From an uncultured Selenomonadales bacterium (GTDB lineage Bacteria; Bacillota; Negativicutes; Selenomonadales; Selenomonadaceae): a stretch of 45,452 nucleotides of DNA. The stretch covers positions 1 through 45,452 of the forward strand of contig CALDHY010000016.1 of the NCBI GenBank assembly GCA_937901445.1, given 5' to 3'. The notes beneath the pieces are model-generated. The model saw only the letters and a list, made by a program, of their open reading frames with translations, did not search any database and was not told where the DNA came from. Position numbers and translations under genes: made by a program. Of the stretch, positions 1-12,600 are shown in pieces (position 1 is the first letter of the stretch; each line of letters opens with the position of its first letter).

Positions 1-1
1 C

Positions 2-67
2 ACTACGTCTGCAAATGGTTGGACAGGCATTAATGGCAACGCCAACCCGACCTCGCGTCCTGCTTGA
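2..67 (+). CDS. Possible C-terminal end of an upstream gene (partial)
   Basis: An open frame enters from the left edge and ends at a TGA at 65-67. The visible residues are about 21, ending NANPTSRPA. The stop lies 7 bases before a clear terminator hairpin, which is where a gene end would be expected. No family can be recognised from so short a tail. It could also be non-coding, since an open frame of 21 codons is not significant by itself. Confidence 0.3.
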   Translation, partial: TTSANGWTGINGNANPTSRPA

Positions 68-74
68 CGCACAG

Positions 75-108
75 AAAGTCTCGGCGAAAGTCGAGGCTTT
101 TTTGTTTT
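75..108 (+). terminator. Rho-independent terminator of the upstream unit
   Basis: AAAGTCTCG (75-83) pairs with CGAGGCTTT (92-100), giving a 9-bp stem with one G-T wobble and an 8-base loop. It runs into TTTTTTGTTTTT. It separates whatever lies to the left from the giant-gene promoter. Confidence 0.75.
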
Positions 109-247
109 TAAAGTTTCAGTAAAAAAATTTCATTCTAAAAAAAATTCTAATCAAATTCTAATTTTCAAAAGTCAATCATTTTCCGCGCAGTGTCGATATA
201 TTTTTAGTATGTAAATCCTTCTATCAGCTGATTTTCATATTTAGGGG

Positions 248-275
248 TTGCAAAATTTGTATTTTCTGCTAAAAT
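248..275 (+). promoter_or_regulatory. Sigma-A-type promoter of the giant gene
   Basis: TTGCAA (248-253), a 16-base spacer and TAAAAT (270-275) preceded by TGC, i.e. an extended -10. Transcription would start near 282, leaving a leader of about 340 nt before the start codon at 620. The stretch 109-247 is AT-rich and shows nothing else I can identify. Confidence 0.6.
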
Positions 276-295
276 AGCATACGGATTCTCATTGG

Positions 296-358
296 AATTT
301 TTTGGGCTTTTTGTGTTCATTTTTAGCCGCCCAAAAATTCACGGTTACCCCAAAAATT
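296..358 (+). promoter_or_regulatory. Leader hairpin with two alternative pairing partners
   Basis: TTTTTGGGC (299-307) pairs with GCCCAAAAA (329-337). A second copy of CCCAAAAATT lies at 349-358, identical to 330-339, so the same 5' strand can pair with either copy. The second option would be followed by a short T-rich run (359-362), resembling a weak terminator. Mutually exclusive pairing is the layout of attenuators, but the AT-richness makes chance plausible. Confidence 0.4.
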
Positions 359-373
359 TTTATTCGCTTTACA

Positions 374-465
374 GGAGGGTGCTTTCAGATGAACTCTAAT
401 TTACTGAACTGGGGAAAGGCAGGTGGACCTTCGCCCTAGTTTGCTTTACTGGGGGGCAACCCTCC
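374..465 (+). promoter_or_regulatory. Folded RNA element closing on a sequestered SD
   Basis: GGAGGGT (374-380) is perfectly complementary to ACCCTCC (459-465). Inside, AACTGGGG (407-414) pairs with CCCTAGTT (434-441), with AAGG/CCTT (416-419/428-431) nested inside it. An alternative small stem TTCAG/CTGAA (384-388/404-408) competes with that hairpin. The outer stem masks the SD of the 16-codon frame at 389. Translation of that frame would melt the inner hairpin, so structure and translation would be coupled. Confidence 0.5.
389..439 (+). CDS. Candidate 16-residue leader peptide (uORF1)
   Basis: ATG at 389 is preceded by AGGAGGG (373-379) at a 9-base spacing, one of the best SD sites in the window. 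The frame encodes MNSNLLNWGKAGGPSP and stops at TAG 437-439. Its SD can pair with ACCCTCC downstream, and its last codons lie in the 407-441 hairpin. Trp followed by AGG-P-S-P-stop loosely recalls known ribosome-arrest leaders (TnaC ends in Pro-stop; SecM has a Trp upstream of AGP). That is only a resemblance. It could instead be an RNA element with an accidental frame. Confidence 0.4.
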   Translation: MNSNLLNWGKAGGPSP

Positions 466-541
466 AATACAAATTACCCGTACTTTCAAATTTCAAGTTA
501 CTCAAAGTCCGGTAAATTTTCCTGCCGGCAAAAGTGTTTGA

Positions 542-613
542 ATGGTCGTCAGGCGTTCTAAGCGTGGTGGCGACTTAGCGCGTCCGATGACGCTTTACCA
601 AGAGAGGAGATAA
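542..613 (+). CDS. Candidate 23-residue basic leader peptide (uORF2)
   Basis: ATG at 542, directly after an in-frame TGA (539-541), opens a 23-codon frame ending at TAA 611-613, six bases before the giant-gene ATG. Eight of the 23 residues are Arg or Lys (it starts MVVRRSKRGG and ends YQERR). The giant gene's SD lies within its last codons, so translation of one could feed the other. No strong SD is visible before 542, and the strand is also occupied by a hairpin, so coding status is doubtful. Confidence 0.25.
   Translation: MVVRRSKRGGDLARPMTLYQERR
545..591 (+). promoter_or_regulatory. Hairpin just upstream of the giant-gene RBS
   Basis: GTCGTC (545-550) pairs with GATGAC (586-591, one G-T). 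Inside, GCG (553-555) pairs with CGC (579-581) and CTAAG (558-562) with CTTAG (574-578). The stem ends 11 bases before the SD, close enough to influence ribosome loading. Confidence 0.5.
602..609 (+). promoter_or_regulatory. Ribosome binding site of the giant gene
   Basis: GAGAGGAG with 10 bases to the ATG at 620. It fixes the start of the 12,057-residue frame and lies inside the last codons of the possible uORF2. Confidence 0.8.
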
Positions 614-619
614 TCTTTT

Positions 620-3600
620 ATGGAAAACTTCGTTGTTAATAATTCTGCTAACACTACCGAAAACAACACTAATGAAAATATTTTTGAATCTTCCATTGGC
701 AACGTGAACAATAACGTTTTTGCGTTGCCTGATTTTAATTTACAACGTTTTGCTGACGCTGCTACTGCTTCTGATACAGAAACATTGAAAACAGCCATGA
801 CCAGTGAAGGTACCCTGACTGTTAATGTTACAAGCGACATTTCCATTTCTTCTGCCATTAATGTTGGCGATGGTGCAAAAACAGTTGTATTCAGCGACAG
901 CGGCAATTTTACCGGATCAACTCCAATGTTCACGCTTGATTCGACTGAGGAAGTTATTTTCAGCGGTACGAAGAAATTTAACAGCGTTACTTCAAGCGGC
1001 AGCGGCTTCACTATCAGCGGCAACAGTTCAACCGGTATATCTGCAATTACAGGCTTTAATGACGGCGGCGAAGAAGCCACTTTCACAACTTATAAGTCCG
1101 ACGGCACATCAAGCGAAACTGTAACTTTCTCTTTTGATAACAGTGAATCAGTTCTCACTGCCAAAATTGATTCTGGTACAGACGAAACCGCTGATATAGG
1201 CGTTTACATTAAAACCGGCAGCAGCTACACCAGCGATACAAATATTCTTGAATATAACTCTTCCACAAAACCTACATGGGCAAGCAAAGTTACTGTTGCC
1301 AAGTTGGATGATGACGGCGATCCCGAAAATTTAACAAGTTTCGACACTGCAAGCGAACTTCTTGCAACGGCGGCAACCACCTATATTGCTGATGCTGTTT
1401 TATTGGCAACCGGCGTTCAAATGTCTGCAAGTGGCGGCACTTATACAATCACTACCGACGGCGAAAGCGGAGCGTCTTGGGTTCAAGCAGTCTCAAGCAG
1501 CGGATTTGATATCAGCGGCGCAGTTGGCGACGGAACCAAAAAAATTGTTGTTTCAAATACTTCTCTTTCAGATCTTGAAGGTCTTACATTTACAGTTTCT
1601 TCAACGGCTGTTTCAAATGCTTCAAGCGATGCACGCGTTTTCAGTATCAATGGCGAACAATTTGTCGGCAGCGGCACAAACATTACAATGTCGATGGATG
1701 ATGAAGGCGCATTGGTATTAAATGAAGGTAAATTGGAACTCAACGGCAATACTTCACATAAATCTGTAAGCGTCGGCGAAGGCGAAAAAGTTGATTATAC
1801 AATTACTGCAAGTGACACTGCAAAGCTCTTGGTGGGCGAAAGTGACGACGGCAGCTTTACCGTTTTTGGCATTGGCGACGGCGAAAAATTCAGCGTCTCT
1901 GATACCAATGAAACCAGTCCTTTCTACTTTTGGATGTCCGGCAAAGGGCAGTTGTTCAGCTACGACACCGATTCTAAATATAATTCCGGCACTGCTACTA
2001 TTCAATTTTATACAAACGAAACTCTTGCAAGCGATACGAGCGGCTATTCTTTGGCTGTTGATGATTTAGCTGCTTTGGCACAAAAAGACGGCGGAACTGC
2101 AGTTAAAGCTGTAACAGAAGCTTCCGGCAAATACACTATCACAATTGCCGACGATACAGACCCAATGGCTTTTGTAGATTTTAGCGGTTCAGCTAAATTT
2201 GTCGGTTATTATACCGAAGGCGGCATTTTTGTTAAAGCTGATGATGTTAATGAAGGTATTTCAAACGTTTCCTCTACGGTTACAACTTCCAATATAGCTT
2301 TTAACGTCTCTGAAACTTCCGTTGCATTTTCTTCGGCGTTTTCCGATTCTTCTTTTGTTGCTGCAACTGCCGGAACTTCCAGCAACACGGCTACATTTAC
2401 AATCAATGCTCTTGAAGCAGATGCTGACAGCTTTTCTGTTGATGCAAGCAGTAGTGATTATGTTGCAGTTGAGGGTGCTTCAGAAATTACATTGACTACC
2501 GGTTCAGTTTTGGGTTCATCCGGACTTAAAGTTAATTTCGACAAATTGACAAATTATGCAATTGGTCTTGATGCAGTCAGTGTGGGTGGCGTTCTTGTAA
2601 ACTTTACCGGCGATACCAGTGATACAATATCCATCAACAGCACAACTTTAACTGAAGGCGATATTATTGACGTTTACAGCGGTACTGCTAAAGCCGCAAC
2701 GTGGGAATATGACGGCGATTTGGGACTCTTCAAAGAACAAGGCGTTACTGCCGGTACAGATTTGTTCATGAAAGTTGTTGCAGACAGCAACGCTGACGGC
2801 GTTTTCTCAATGTCCGAATTTAAAAATTCTACCAATGCCATTATGGCTGACAGTGAAACTGTTACAGGCTCAATCGGACTTTATCTTGAACCTGATAAAG
2901 TAACCGAGCTTACATCAGAGCTTACAACAGGTTCTGCCACTATCTACAATAACGGCGAAAATTATGGTACTTTGGCTGTTTCCGGCACAACTTACACTTA
3001 CACTGCCGGTACAAACACGTTAGATTATGCACATTTTGAAATTCCTGAAAATACTTCAGCAGCTGTAATGAGTTTTGTTTACGACAACGTTACATATACT
3101 CAAGGTAAAGATGCTGAAAACAGCTGTCCTGCAACAACATTTACTCTCTACACAAGCGATCAATCCCTTGACATTGAAGCCGGTAATTTGTCAGTCAGCG
3201 GAGCTGTATTGCCCGGCGAAAACGGCGAAGCCGCAATTTGGGAAGACGCTTCTCTTACCTTGAACAACAAAACTTATACAGTTGTAGCTAACGGCAACAA
3301 CAACACTGATGCTACACAAATCACTCTTAACGGTACTTCTGATTTTCAACTCTCTAATTTTGCTCAAGGCTCTGCATTCTCTGTTGGCTACAATGATTCA
3401 ACTACAACTTATTACTACAATGAAGGTCTCACCGGCGATGTTTTGGCGGTAGTAAGGGACAGCAGCGACAACGTTCAATCAGCGTATATTTTTGAGAAAA
3501 TCAATAATCTTTCCAGCGGCAATGTAAATCTTTCCGTTCTTGAAGGTTATGCATCCGAATATTTGGCGACCAACGAATTTAATTTAGATGACGGTGACGA

Positions 3601-6600
3601 TATCGTTGTAAATACCGCTGCTTTCTCCGGCATTAAAGGTATTAAGTACGTCGGTGACCTTGACGAGAACCTTACAGACGAAAATATTTATGTAACCATA
3701 ACAAAACCTTCAGCTGGCAATTATACAATTGAATCAGGTACTGCATATACAGAAGTTGCCCCTGTTACCTTTGATTTCAGCAATACTTTGACAACGGCTT
3801 CCACAATTACGGCAAAATTTGAGGCTACAATCGCATTTACCGCTAAAAACTCAATAGCTTACAAAGTAAATGACGAAACTTATACTGCCGCTTCTGATGT
3901 ATCAGAAAATGACGCTTTCACCATTGTAGTTGATTCTTCAGGTAAATCTCATTTGAGTACAGGTATAGTTGATATTACCGGCACAGGTACTGCACTTAGT
4001 ATTGGTGACAACAGTGCTTCAGAAACTGCCACAATTACAGCTACAAATCTTACCAACGGTAAAATTACTGTCGATGTAACCGATGGAACTGCAGCTGATA
4101 TATCAGTAAGCGATCTGCAAACAGGTGAAACATTTACTGCCACTGACGTTGAAAATGGAAAAACTTATACTTACACAATGACTGATCGCGGATTGGCAAG
4201 AACTTCAGACAACGGAACTACATATGAATTCTATAACGGAGACAGCAGCGATTCATATGAAATTTTCGGCACATGGGATACTTTAACCATCTTTGCAGTT
4301 ACGGATGCTTATAATATTAACGCTGACGTTAAAGCCGTTTTTGATGCTGCCGGTGATGCGGCGACTGCTACTACAGTTTACTTTGGCGAAAAAGCAAATG
4401 ATCCTACAAGCAAACTTTACGCCGCGTTGACTTATGACGGCACCACTTATACCCTTGAAATGCTCGATGATGCTCCTGCTGATGTTACAGCCGTAACTGT
4501 TTCTGACGATTGGGCAAGCTTAGCAGTTGCTGCGGAACTTGCAAACGCTGAAGTTACTGTCGGCACTACAACAAACGCAGGTACATTCACAATTAATGGC
4601 GAGTCTTATACTGTTGCGCCGGAAAGTGCAGGCGATTCGGCAGTAGCATTAAAATTGTCGATTGACAACAGCGGCAGCTATGTTCCCACAATTATTGACG
4701 GTGTAATTACAATCGCCAAAAACGCTATAGTTACAACCAGTGCAGGTACAACTGTTAAAGCCGGCATCCAGCCTGTTACTGCTGTTTTCAGCAGCGGCGA
4801 TGTTACAGGCGCGGTTGTATCAGAATTGGGCAGCAGCTCTCTTACTGTTACTCCAAGCGAAGAAACGGCAATTACTTATACAATATCAAACGGCTATCTT
4901 AAAAAAGTCGCTGATGAACCTCTTGTTCAAAAAATTGCAGACGGTGCTACCGTTGTTTCATTTGGCGATGATGTCGATTGGCTCGGTCTTATTATAGATA
5001 CTTCTAATGGTGCTGACATTCAAATTTCTAAAGCCAATTTAACTGCACTTGCTGCAACCGAACCTGAAATTGCAGGCTACCTTATTACAAACTCTGAAGA
5101 TATAGGTTACATTTACGGCACTTTGACATATGACGCAACAGACGGCTATAAAGTTACTGCGGGTGAAGATCTTAATGCAAGTACTCTTTGCACAATCACT
5201 GTTGCCGGAGCTACAGCGGCTACCGTATTTTCAACTGACGGAATAACAAACGGCGTTTTGAGTTTCAAAGATTATCCTGCAGGCGCGCTTACAGTCAACG
5301 GCACTCCATATACAAATGCAGCCGATAATACTCTTGAAGTCTTTGTTGACAGCAACGACGATTCAGCTCTTTATACCGGTACAGTTACGGTTGCTGTTAA
5401 TGGCAGTGTTGAACTCTATGTAACCGGAACAGTTGCAGTTGATCAGGACAGTGTCGGTGCAATCAGCGTTACTGCTGCTAGCGGTGAAATTCAATCTGTC
5501 GGCGAACTCGATAAAGGCGATATTTTCACTGTTCCGGATTCTGATGGAAATGCTGAAACTTACACCGTCGGCGCAGCTTATTTGATTAAAGAATTGGCGA
5601 CGGAAGGTTATGCTGAAATTGTTCCTTACACCACCACCTCTAAAACCTATGACTTTACCGGCACAGATGCTTGGACAGTCGTAACCGCTGATTCTGCCGG
5701 TGCAATTACAATTACTGCAGATGACGTTACACAAGCGGCGGCGGCAGACGATAAATCCATTACTTACGTTAACGCCATTGATGAATCCATCGAAACATTC
5801 TACGGCACTTTGACAGTTGGAGATACAGCCAATACTTTTGCGGCGTCAACTTTGGATACCGAGTCTAAAGGTCTTGAGGCTTTACAAAGCGTTACTGTTG
5901 AAAGCGGCACTGCAGTTAAATTTGATAAAACCATTGTTGACAGCACAAACGATTTAATTGTTGACGGGCTTACAGTTAACTTTAACAAAACCGGCAAGGC
6001 TGAAACCTTAACCAACGTTGCCCAAGGCTCTACTTTCACTTACGACAAAGAATATACTCAATCTGTATTGGGCTTGATTATCGCCGTTGATGATACTACT
6101 GCTACTTTAATCAAAAAGACCGATCTTGCCAATGCAACTGCCACTGCAACCATAACACTTGCAGATCTTTCAAACGACAACACCGTTGAAATTACAAAGG
6201 GCGATTTCTCAAGTGGTCTCACTGTTAATGCCGCCCTTACAGCCTCAATCGATGATGATGCCGAAATAATTTATGCAGATGCCATTGATTCATCAGCAAC
6301 GGTAGCGTATGCAACATTAACAAAAACCGCCGGTACTGTTAAACTTGACGCGACAGATTCTTCATATTTCAATTATGGAGACAGTATTTCGGCTCCGGAT
6401 TCAACATTTAACGTTGTAATTACCGGTACTGCGCTTGCCATTGGCACGGCATTTACAGGCGACAGTAATATTCTTACAATCGACGCGTCCAATAATACAA
6501 GCGGCGTTACTGTAGTCATTGAAAACGGTACTGCTATTGATACAATTACCGGACTTGCAGCAGGCGACACTTTATCAGTAGTTGAAGATACTGATACCGA

Positions 6601-9600
6601 TCCTGCAAGCTATGTATTTACAATGTCCGAACTCGGCTTGATTTACACCGATACGACAACAAAAAAACCTAATTTACTTTTGTTGACTTCCCCGACTGCA
6701 CAAAGCAACGCGGGCGGCTTGGAATATGCAAACCTCACAGGCAGCGGCTATACGCCGATTGAAATTCTTGCGGTTACCACAGCTCCCGCGCTTAGCTTTA
6801 CTGATACTGACGCTACAAATTATACAGTCGGAACTCAAACTTTACTTGTTGATGCGGATGATTCCAGTGCAACAAAAGCTTATGCAATAGTAACTGTTGA
6901 TTCTGACGGCAACTATTCTGTTACTTCAATTACCGGCGTTGACGTTGAAGGAGCCGCTGACGATATTGCAGATATTACTTCATACACAGTAGAAAATGTT
7001 AAAGCTACATTCGCAAATGAAAGTGTATTCTCCGGCGTAACCATTAACGCCCAAAATGGAAATACCACTTCAGGGACTGCAACATTTACCGTAACCGCAG
7101 ACAGCGAATTTACAGTTGACGCTACAGCTGATGATGCTCCGGTAAGCGTTGACGGCGCAGACATTATCAATCTTACCGGCAACGGCTTCATTCAAGCGAC
7201 AGCCGGACAAAAAGTTGCCATTGCAGATGCTTCCGCCACTACAAAATATATTTCTATTGATGACACTGCAGCAACAGATTCATTTATTGTACAACGTACA
7301 AGCGCAAGCGCGGCTACTATTACAGGTCTTGCGGCTGATGCAGACGGCACCACCGTGCAGATTGTAGGGCTTGCAAATGCCACAGCTACAACTGACGATC
7401 TTACAGATGTAGTTGCTGTTTATACATTTACAGGCGACGGTTCGGCAGATGATCAAATATTCACGGTTACCGGCGATTCAACGGACGGCTTAACCTTTAC
7501 AGTCAATGCTCAAGGTTATGTAACTGCTGTTGGTACAAACGGCAATGACGGTTGCCTCAATCAAGGCGCGCAAATTACCGTAGTTGACGGCGCAGGTACA
7601 CTCGTTAAAGTTAATAACACTACCTTTACTGCAAGCACTGCAGAAAGAACCTTCTTGGGAACTAAAAACGGTACGGAAGCTGTTGAAATGGTAGAGGATC
7701 CGATTTACTTTGAAGTTTCGGGAACTCAATTAAAATACGCTTTAATCGATGAAAACGGCAAAGTCGGTACTTTAGCTAATGTTACTGGACAAGGCACTTA
7801 TTCAAGTGGCACTTTGACACTCGGTGAAGCCGTTGTTCCTTCAGCTGATAAATATGTTGTTGTCAAAGGTATTGACGGCACCGCTATTAAGATTGAAGGA
7901 AACAGCACAGACAAGACAACTCCATATCCCACAATTACCGGCGCAGATGTTGTCGTTAAGATTGGCGACAAAAACTTACAGCTCGTTTCAACTGACGATA
8001 CAACCGGTCCTGCAGCAGCAGCTCCTACAGGCGGCAGCATAACAGTTCCGGCAGATCAAATTCTCGAAGTAAAGACTGACGGTACATCTATTACTTCAAT
8101 TACAAACACCGCCGATTTTGAAGTTAAATTTGATACAGACGCAATTACTCTTGTAACTGCAGGTACAGTTGTTACTGATGCTGTTGCAGATGATGCGTTT
8201 GCACTCGGCACGGCGGCAAGTGCTTATACAATCAATGATTTGGTTTACACTTCAGCTCTTGCAGGCGATACTGTAACCATTGGCGATACTATTGCTCTTA
8301 CAACTGCCGGCGGTACAACTGCAATGACTGTTGCAGACGGCGCGGACGCAAAAGTTGCCGATGCTACATTCAGCCTTGCAAAAGCCACAACCGCAGATAC
8401 AAACGCTATTTATACTCTCGGCTCTACAACTTATGCTGTCGTTGAAGATGCTTTAATTACAGCGGGCGAAATTACTTCAGGCACATTCTTAATCAACAGC
8501 ACTTACACTTCATTGACTGATTCAAATGACGTTGTCATTACCATTGACAGTGGCGATTTCAATGTTGTTGCAGCAGGCGGCGCATTTACTACAGTTGATG
8601 ATATTGAAGTAGGTGAATCCTTCAAGATCGAAGGTGCCACAAATACTGATCTTAATGCTACTTACCAAATGACGGCTGCCGGTCTCTTCAAACTTGACAG
8701 CAGCGGCGCAATGAGCAACGATGCAAAATTAGTTTTGGTTAATGATGCAGAAGTTGTCGTTGATGATACCGGTATTGCGGCGTTTGATCTTACAGCTACT
8801 GTAGGCTTTGAAAACGTTTTGATTCTCTCTTCAACCGGTGTGCTTGCATGGCCTTCAGATGGAATTACTGCCGGTGCCATTGTTTTGGATTCAAGCTATG
8901 ATAAAGTTGCTTCAATCACATATGACGCCACCGCCGGTCTTACCCTTACTAAAGATGCTGCCGCAACAGCAGATATTACCTCTATTACCGGCGTTACTGA
9001 TGCTACAGTTTTGGATTTCAAAGGATTCACTAGTAATATTTCCATTACAACTTTAGCTGATGCAAAGAGTGTAACAATCGGCTCCAGCGATACCGACGGC
9101 AAGACTTATACTTACGCGCCAACCACTGCATTGACTTTGCAACTTCAAAGCGGCATAACACCTGCAGTACAGAGCGGTACAGTTACACTCGACGCAACCG
9201 GCGACAATACCGCAGTTTATACTACTTTGAAAGATGAAGCTACTGCTCTTGTCGGTGAAGTTACTGTTGTTGTTGGCGGCAGCGGTCTTAATGGTCACGT
9301 TGCTACAATCAGCGGACTTGAATCTACAGACAGCTTCTCTGTTTCATATAACGCCGGAACTGCCGTAACTTATACAAAAGTTGATGCAGGCTTGATTGAT
9401 GACGCTCAAAAAATCCTTGAATCTGTCGCTGATACATTTAATTACAATGCAGACAGAAATTCTGCTGATTGGACTCCTTATATTACACTTGAAACAGGCG
9501 ATGCCGCACTTGATTTAACAGATGATACTATTACTGAAGATACAATAATTCTTGACGCAGCCACCAATACAAAAGTTGCTGAAATTACCTATGCTGCAAC

Positions 9601-12600
9601 CGGACTTACTATCACAAGTGAAACTGACGCTCCGGCAACTTGGACAACAATTAATGTTGCCGCTGATGCAAATGTAACACTTGCAAGCTTTACCGCAGCC
9701 GTTAATGTAGTTGCCGAAATTAATGCTGATGAATCTGTAACTGTCAATAGCAAAGAATACACAGCCGCTGTAGACGACACCTTGACAATCACTGTTGCAA
9801 CAGGTGCCACTATTTCAACTTTGACAGACGGTTCAGTAAAACTTGCCGCTACTGAAGACGTTGTAACAACTCAAGGCAATACAATTAAAGCCGGTACCGG
9901 TTCAGATGTTATTGTTAATGTAACCGGCGACGGCACAGATGAAACCGTTACAGTTTCCGGTATTGCTGTTGGTGAAACCTTCACAGTTAATGACGGTTCC
10001 GGCGATGTTGAATATACAATGACTGCACTCGGTTTAATGGACGGCAGCGGCAACTTGTATGCAGCTTATACTCAAGAAACTGATGAATTCCCAATTACCG
10101 GCGCAACCTCCAATCCTACAATTACTGCAACTTCAGCAGGCATTGTTAATTTGTCACAAATTGACGCAACAATTACTGAAGAAACTACATTTGTTGTTAT
10201 TGATGATGCAGAGCCGCCTACAAGCAAATATGGTGAATTGAAATATACTCCTGCGGCAAGTGCAGATGAAGCTGCAACTTACGCCTTTGACATTACAACT
10301 GCTTCACCTGCTACGGCTTTAATTACTGAAGTTGATATTCCTAATACAGTAACCAATGCAGAAATCAGCGGACTTAAAGATGCTCTTGTAACTGCAGCGG
10401 CGGTCGGCACTTACAAAGTCGGCAATACTTATGATGCAACGGCTGACGGATTGCAGATTGATGTGGATGCAAACGGCTCTGATACTCTCTTGGCGGGTAC
10501 TGTTAAACTCGACAGCAATGAAAGTGTAACAACCACCGGCGGACAAACAATCGCGGCTACAAGTGTTGATACAACTAACGGAATTACAGTTGCGGTCGTG
10601 GCGTCTACAAGTGATGATCCTGCTGAAGAAACTATCACTATTGGCGCACTTACAGCGGCTGATTCCTTCACATATGGCGGCAATGCTTACGTAATGACTG
10701 ACGGACTCGGCTTGTATGATTCCACCAATTCAATTTTGTATTCTTCAGTTAAAACCAACTTTACCGGCACAGAAGAAGGCTTGGTTGTTATTCCTGTTGA
10801 GAGCGGCGTATTCGATTTGTCGAAGGCAACCGCAGCCGGTACCTACAATGTAGTATTGATTACAGACGGCGTACCTACAACACTTTATGGAACTTTAACA
10901 TATGCTGAAGCTGTTGAAGGTACAAGCCCTGCAACTTACACATTCACGGCGGCAACCGACGTAGATTTGACCGGAATTACTTCAGTCAGCGTTGACGCGG
11001 CGGGAGCTACACTTAACGGCTTTATCTTTGCAACAACTATCAATACCACTGCAACCGGAACATTTGACGCGCCTCTTACTTTCACTATTGGCACTGTTGC
11101 TGAATACTCGGCAGTATCTGCATTGGCAATTTCTGCTACTGATTCAACGGCTAATTTGGAAAGCGGTACTGTCGTTCTCAAAGATGGCAACCTTACCACT
11201 ACAGCTACAGACAGCAATACTGTTGCTGTTTCAGGTGATGCTACAGACGGCGTACAGGTCGAAGTAACAGCCGGCGGCGTTGTAAGCACAATTTCAAAAC
11301 TTAGTGCAGATGGTTCTGTAGTTTACGGCGGTTTGACTTACACAAGAACAGATATTAACAATGAAGCTAAAGTTGCTATCACCGGCACAGACTCTGACGG
11401 CAATGAAGTTAATGTACTCTGCACTTACGATTCAACTGAACCTGATATTCTTGCACTTGAAGCTGATCCCGATGCTGAAGTTTATGAACCGGTTGAAACC
11501 ACTACAGACGGCACAAATATTATCAATCTTACTGCAGGCTATGATTCAAGCGATCCCGACACTGCAAGTGAAACGATTGTATTTGGTACAGGCGATGAGT
11601 ACGCCGATAACGCAGAATCCGGCGAAGAACTTGTTGCTGAAGTCGAAAGAGAAATTAAGGAAGGCGGCACTTCTACATTTGAAGTTACCAAAGATCCTAA
11701 CTACGATGAAGACGTTATCATTAAGACAGGTGAAGACTTCAACGCGGGTAATTCATTTGAATTGACGCTTACAGATTATGCTGCTGCTGATCTTAACAAA
11801 GTTACTTTGGAAATTACCAATCAATTTGATGGTGCGGTTTCTGAAGGCTCAAGCTCTACCACTCCTACTTACACAATTACGGCAGGCGGCAATTCAACAA
11901 CCTTTGCTCCAATGACAACTGTAAAAGGTACAAGTACAACTCCTTTGACATTCGGTTGGGATGCCACCGGCTTAATTGGTTTGATAAAGGGCGGCTTGCA
12001 ACTTATCAGCGATCTTACTCATAAGTCTGTTACATTGCTCGGAACTACATTTGGCGGTGCTACAATCGCTGCTGCCGGAACTACAATTTATGTAAATTAT
12101 AACGGCGAAAATGCCTTGACGATTGAAGGTATTGACGCGGCGGACGGAAGCGGCGAAACTTTCACTGTTTCAGGTCTTACCGGAACGTATGCAGACTCCA
12201 ACGGCACTTACAAGAAAACTGCTGCCGGATTGTTCTACTCTTCAGATGGCGAAACCTACACTAAAGTTGTTATCGGCGGATTTGAGGAAAATGAAACAGA
12301 TAAAAACGGTATCCTTAATGTTGCCAATATTACAACGGCAGACTTCCTCACTGTTGAAGACGGCTCCCTTGATTTGACAATTGATAAAGCTAAAGTTGAC
12401 GGCGTTGGTATTTACAGTTCAGATCTTACTGTTCAATATGCAACCATTGAGTATACTGCAGCAAGTGATAGCTATAGCATTAAACCGGTTGAAGGCGTTA
12501 CAGCTGAAACTTTGGCGGCGGCTATTACTTCAATTCAACTTGATGCAGATGGCGCGGCACTTACTACAACATTTGCAACTTCAGTTATCGCAGGAACTGC

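Larger units (their letters stand above)
282..619 (+). promoter_or_regulatory. Long structured 5' leader of the giant gene
   Basis: Between the predicted transcription start and the ATG there are at least three separate foldable blocks (296-358, 374-465 and 545-591) and a short palindromic segment (TGCCGGCA, 523-530). The GC content of 374-465 and 545-591 is visibly higher than in the AT-rich upstream DNA. I compared it by eye with c-di-GMP-I and -II, cobalamin, TPP, THF, ZTP, NiCo and T-box consensus motifs and could not match any. A leader this long implies post-transcriptional control or mRNA stabilisation, which is inference. Confidence 0.55.

Noticed and set aside
389..613. Reading the leader as one protein through TAG 437 and TGA 539 by stop-codon recoding
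   Set aside because: All parts are in the same frame, but two stops in about 75 codons is close to chance expectation, and two different stop codons would both have to be read through.
282..619. Known riboswitch (c-di-GMP, cobalamin, TPP, THF, ZTP, NiCo) or T-box in the leader
   Set aside because: The conserved cores of these classes are not present as far as I can see by eye. GGAGGGTGC only superficially resembles the T-box AGGGTGG.
734..757. FNLQRFAD as a sign of a phage capsid protein (NLQLFA-type N terminus)
   Set aside because: The rest of the protein is a repeat/RTX protein and there are no phage genes nearby.
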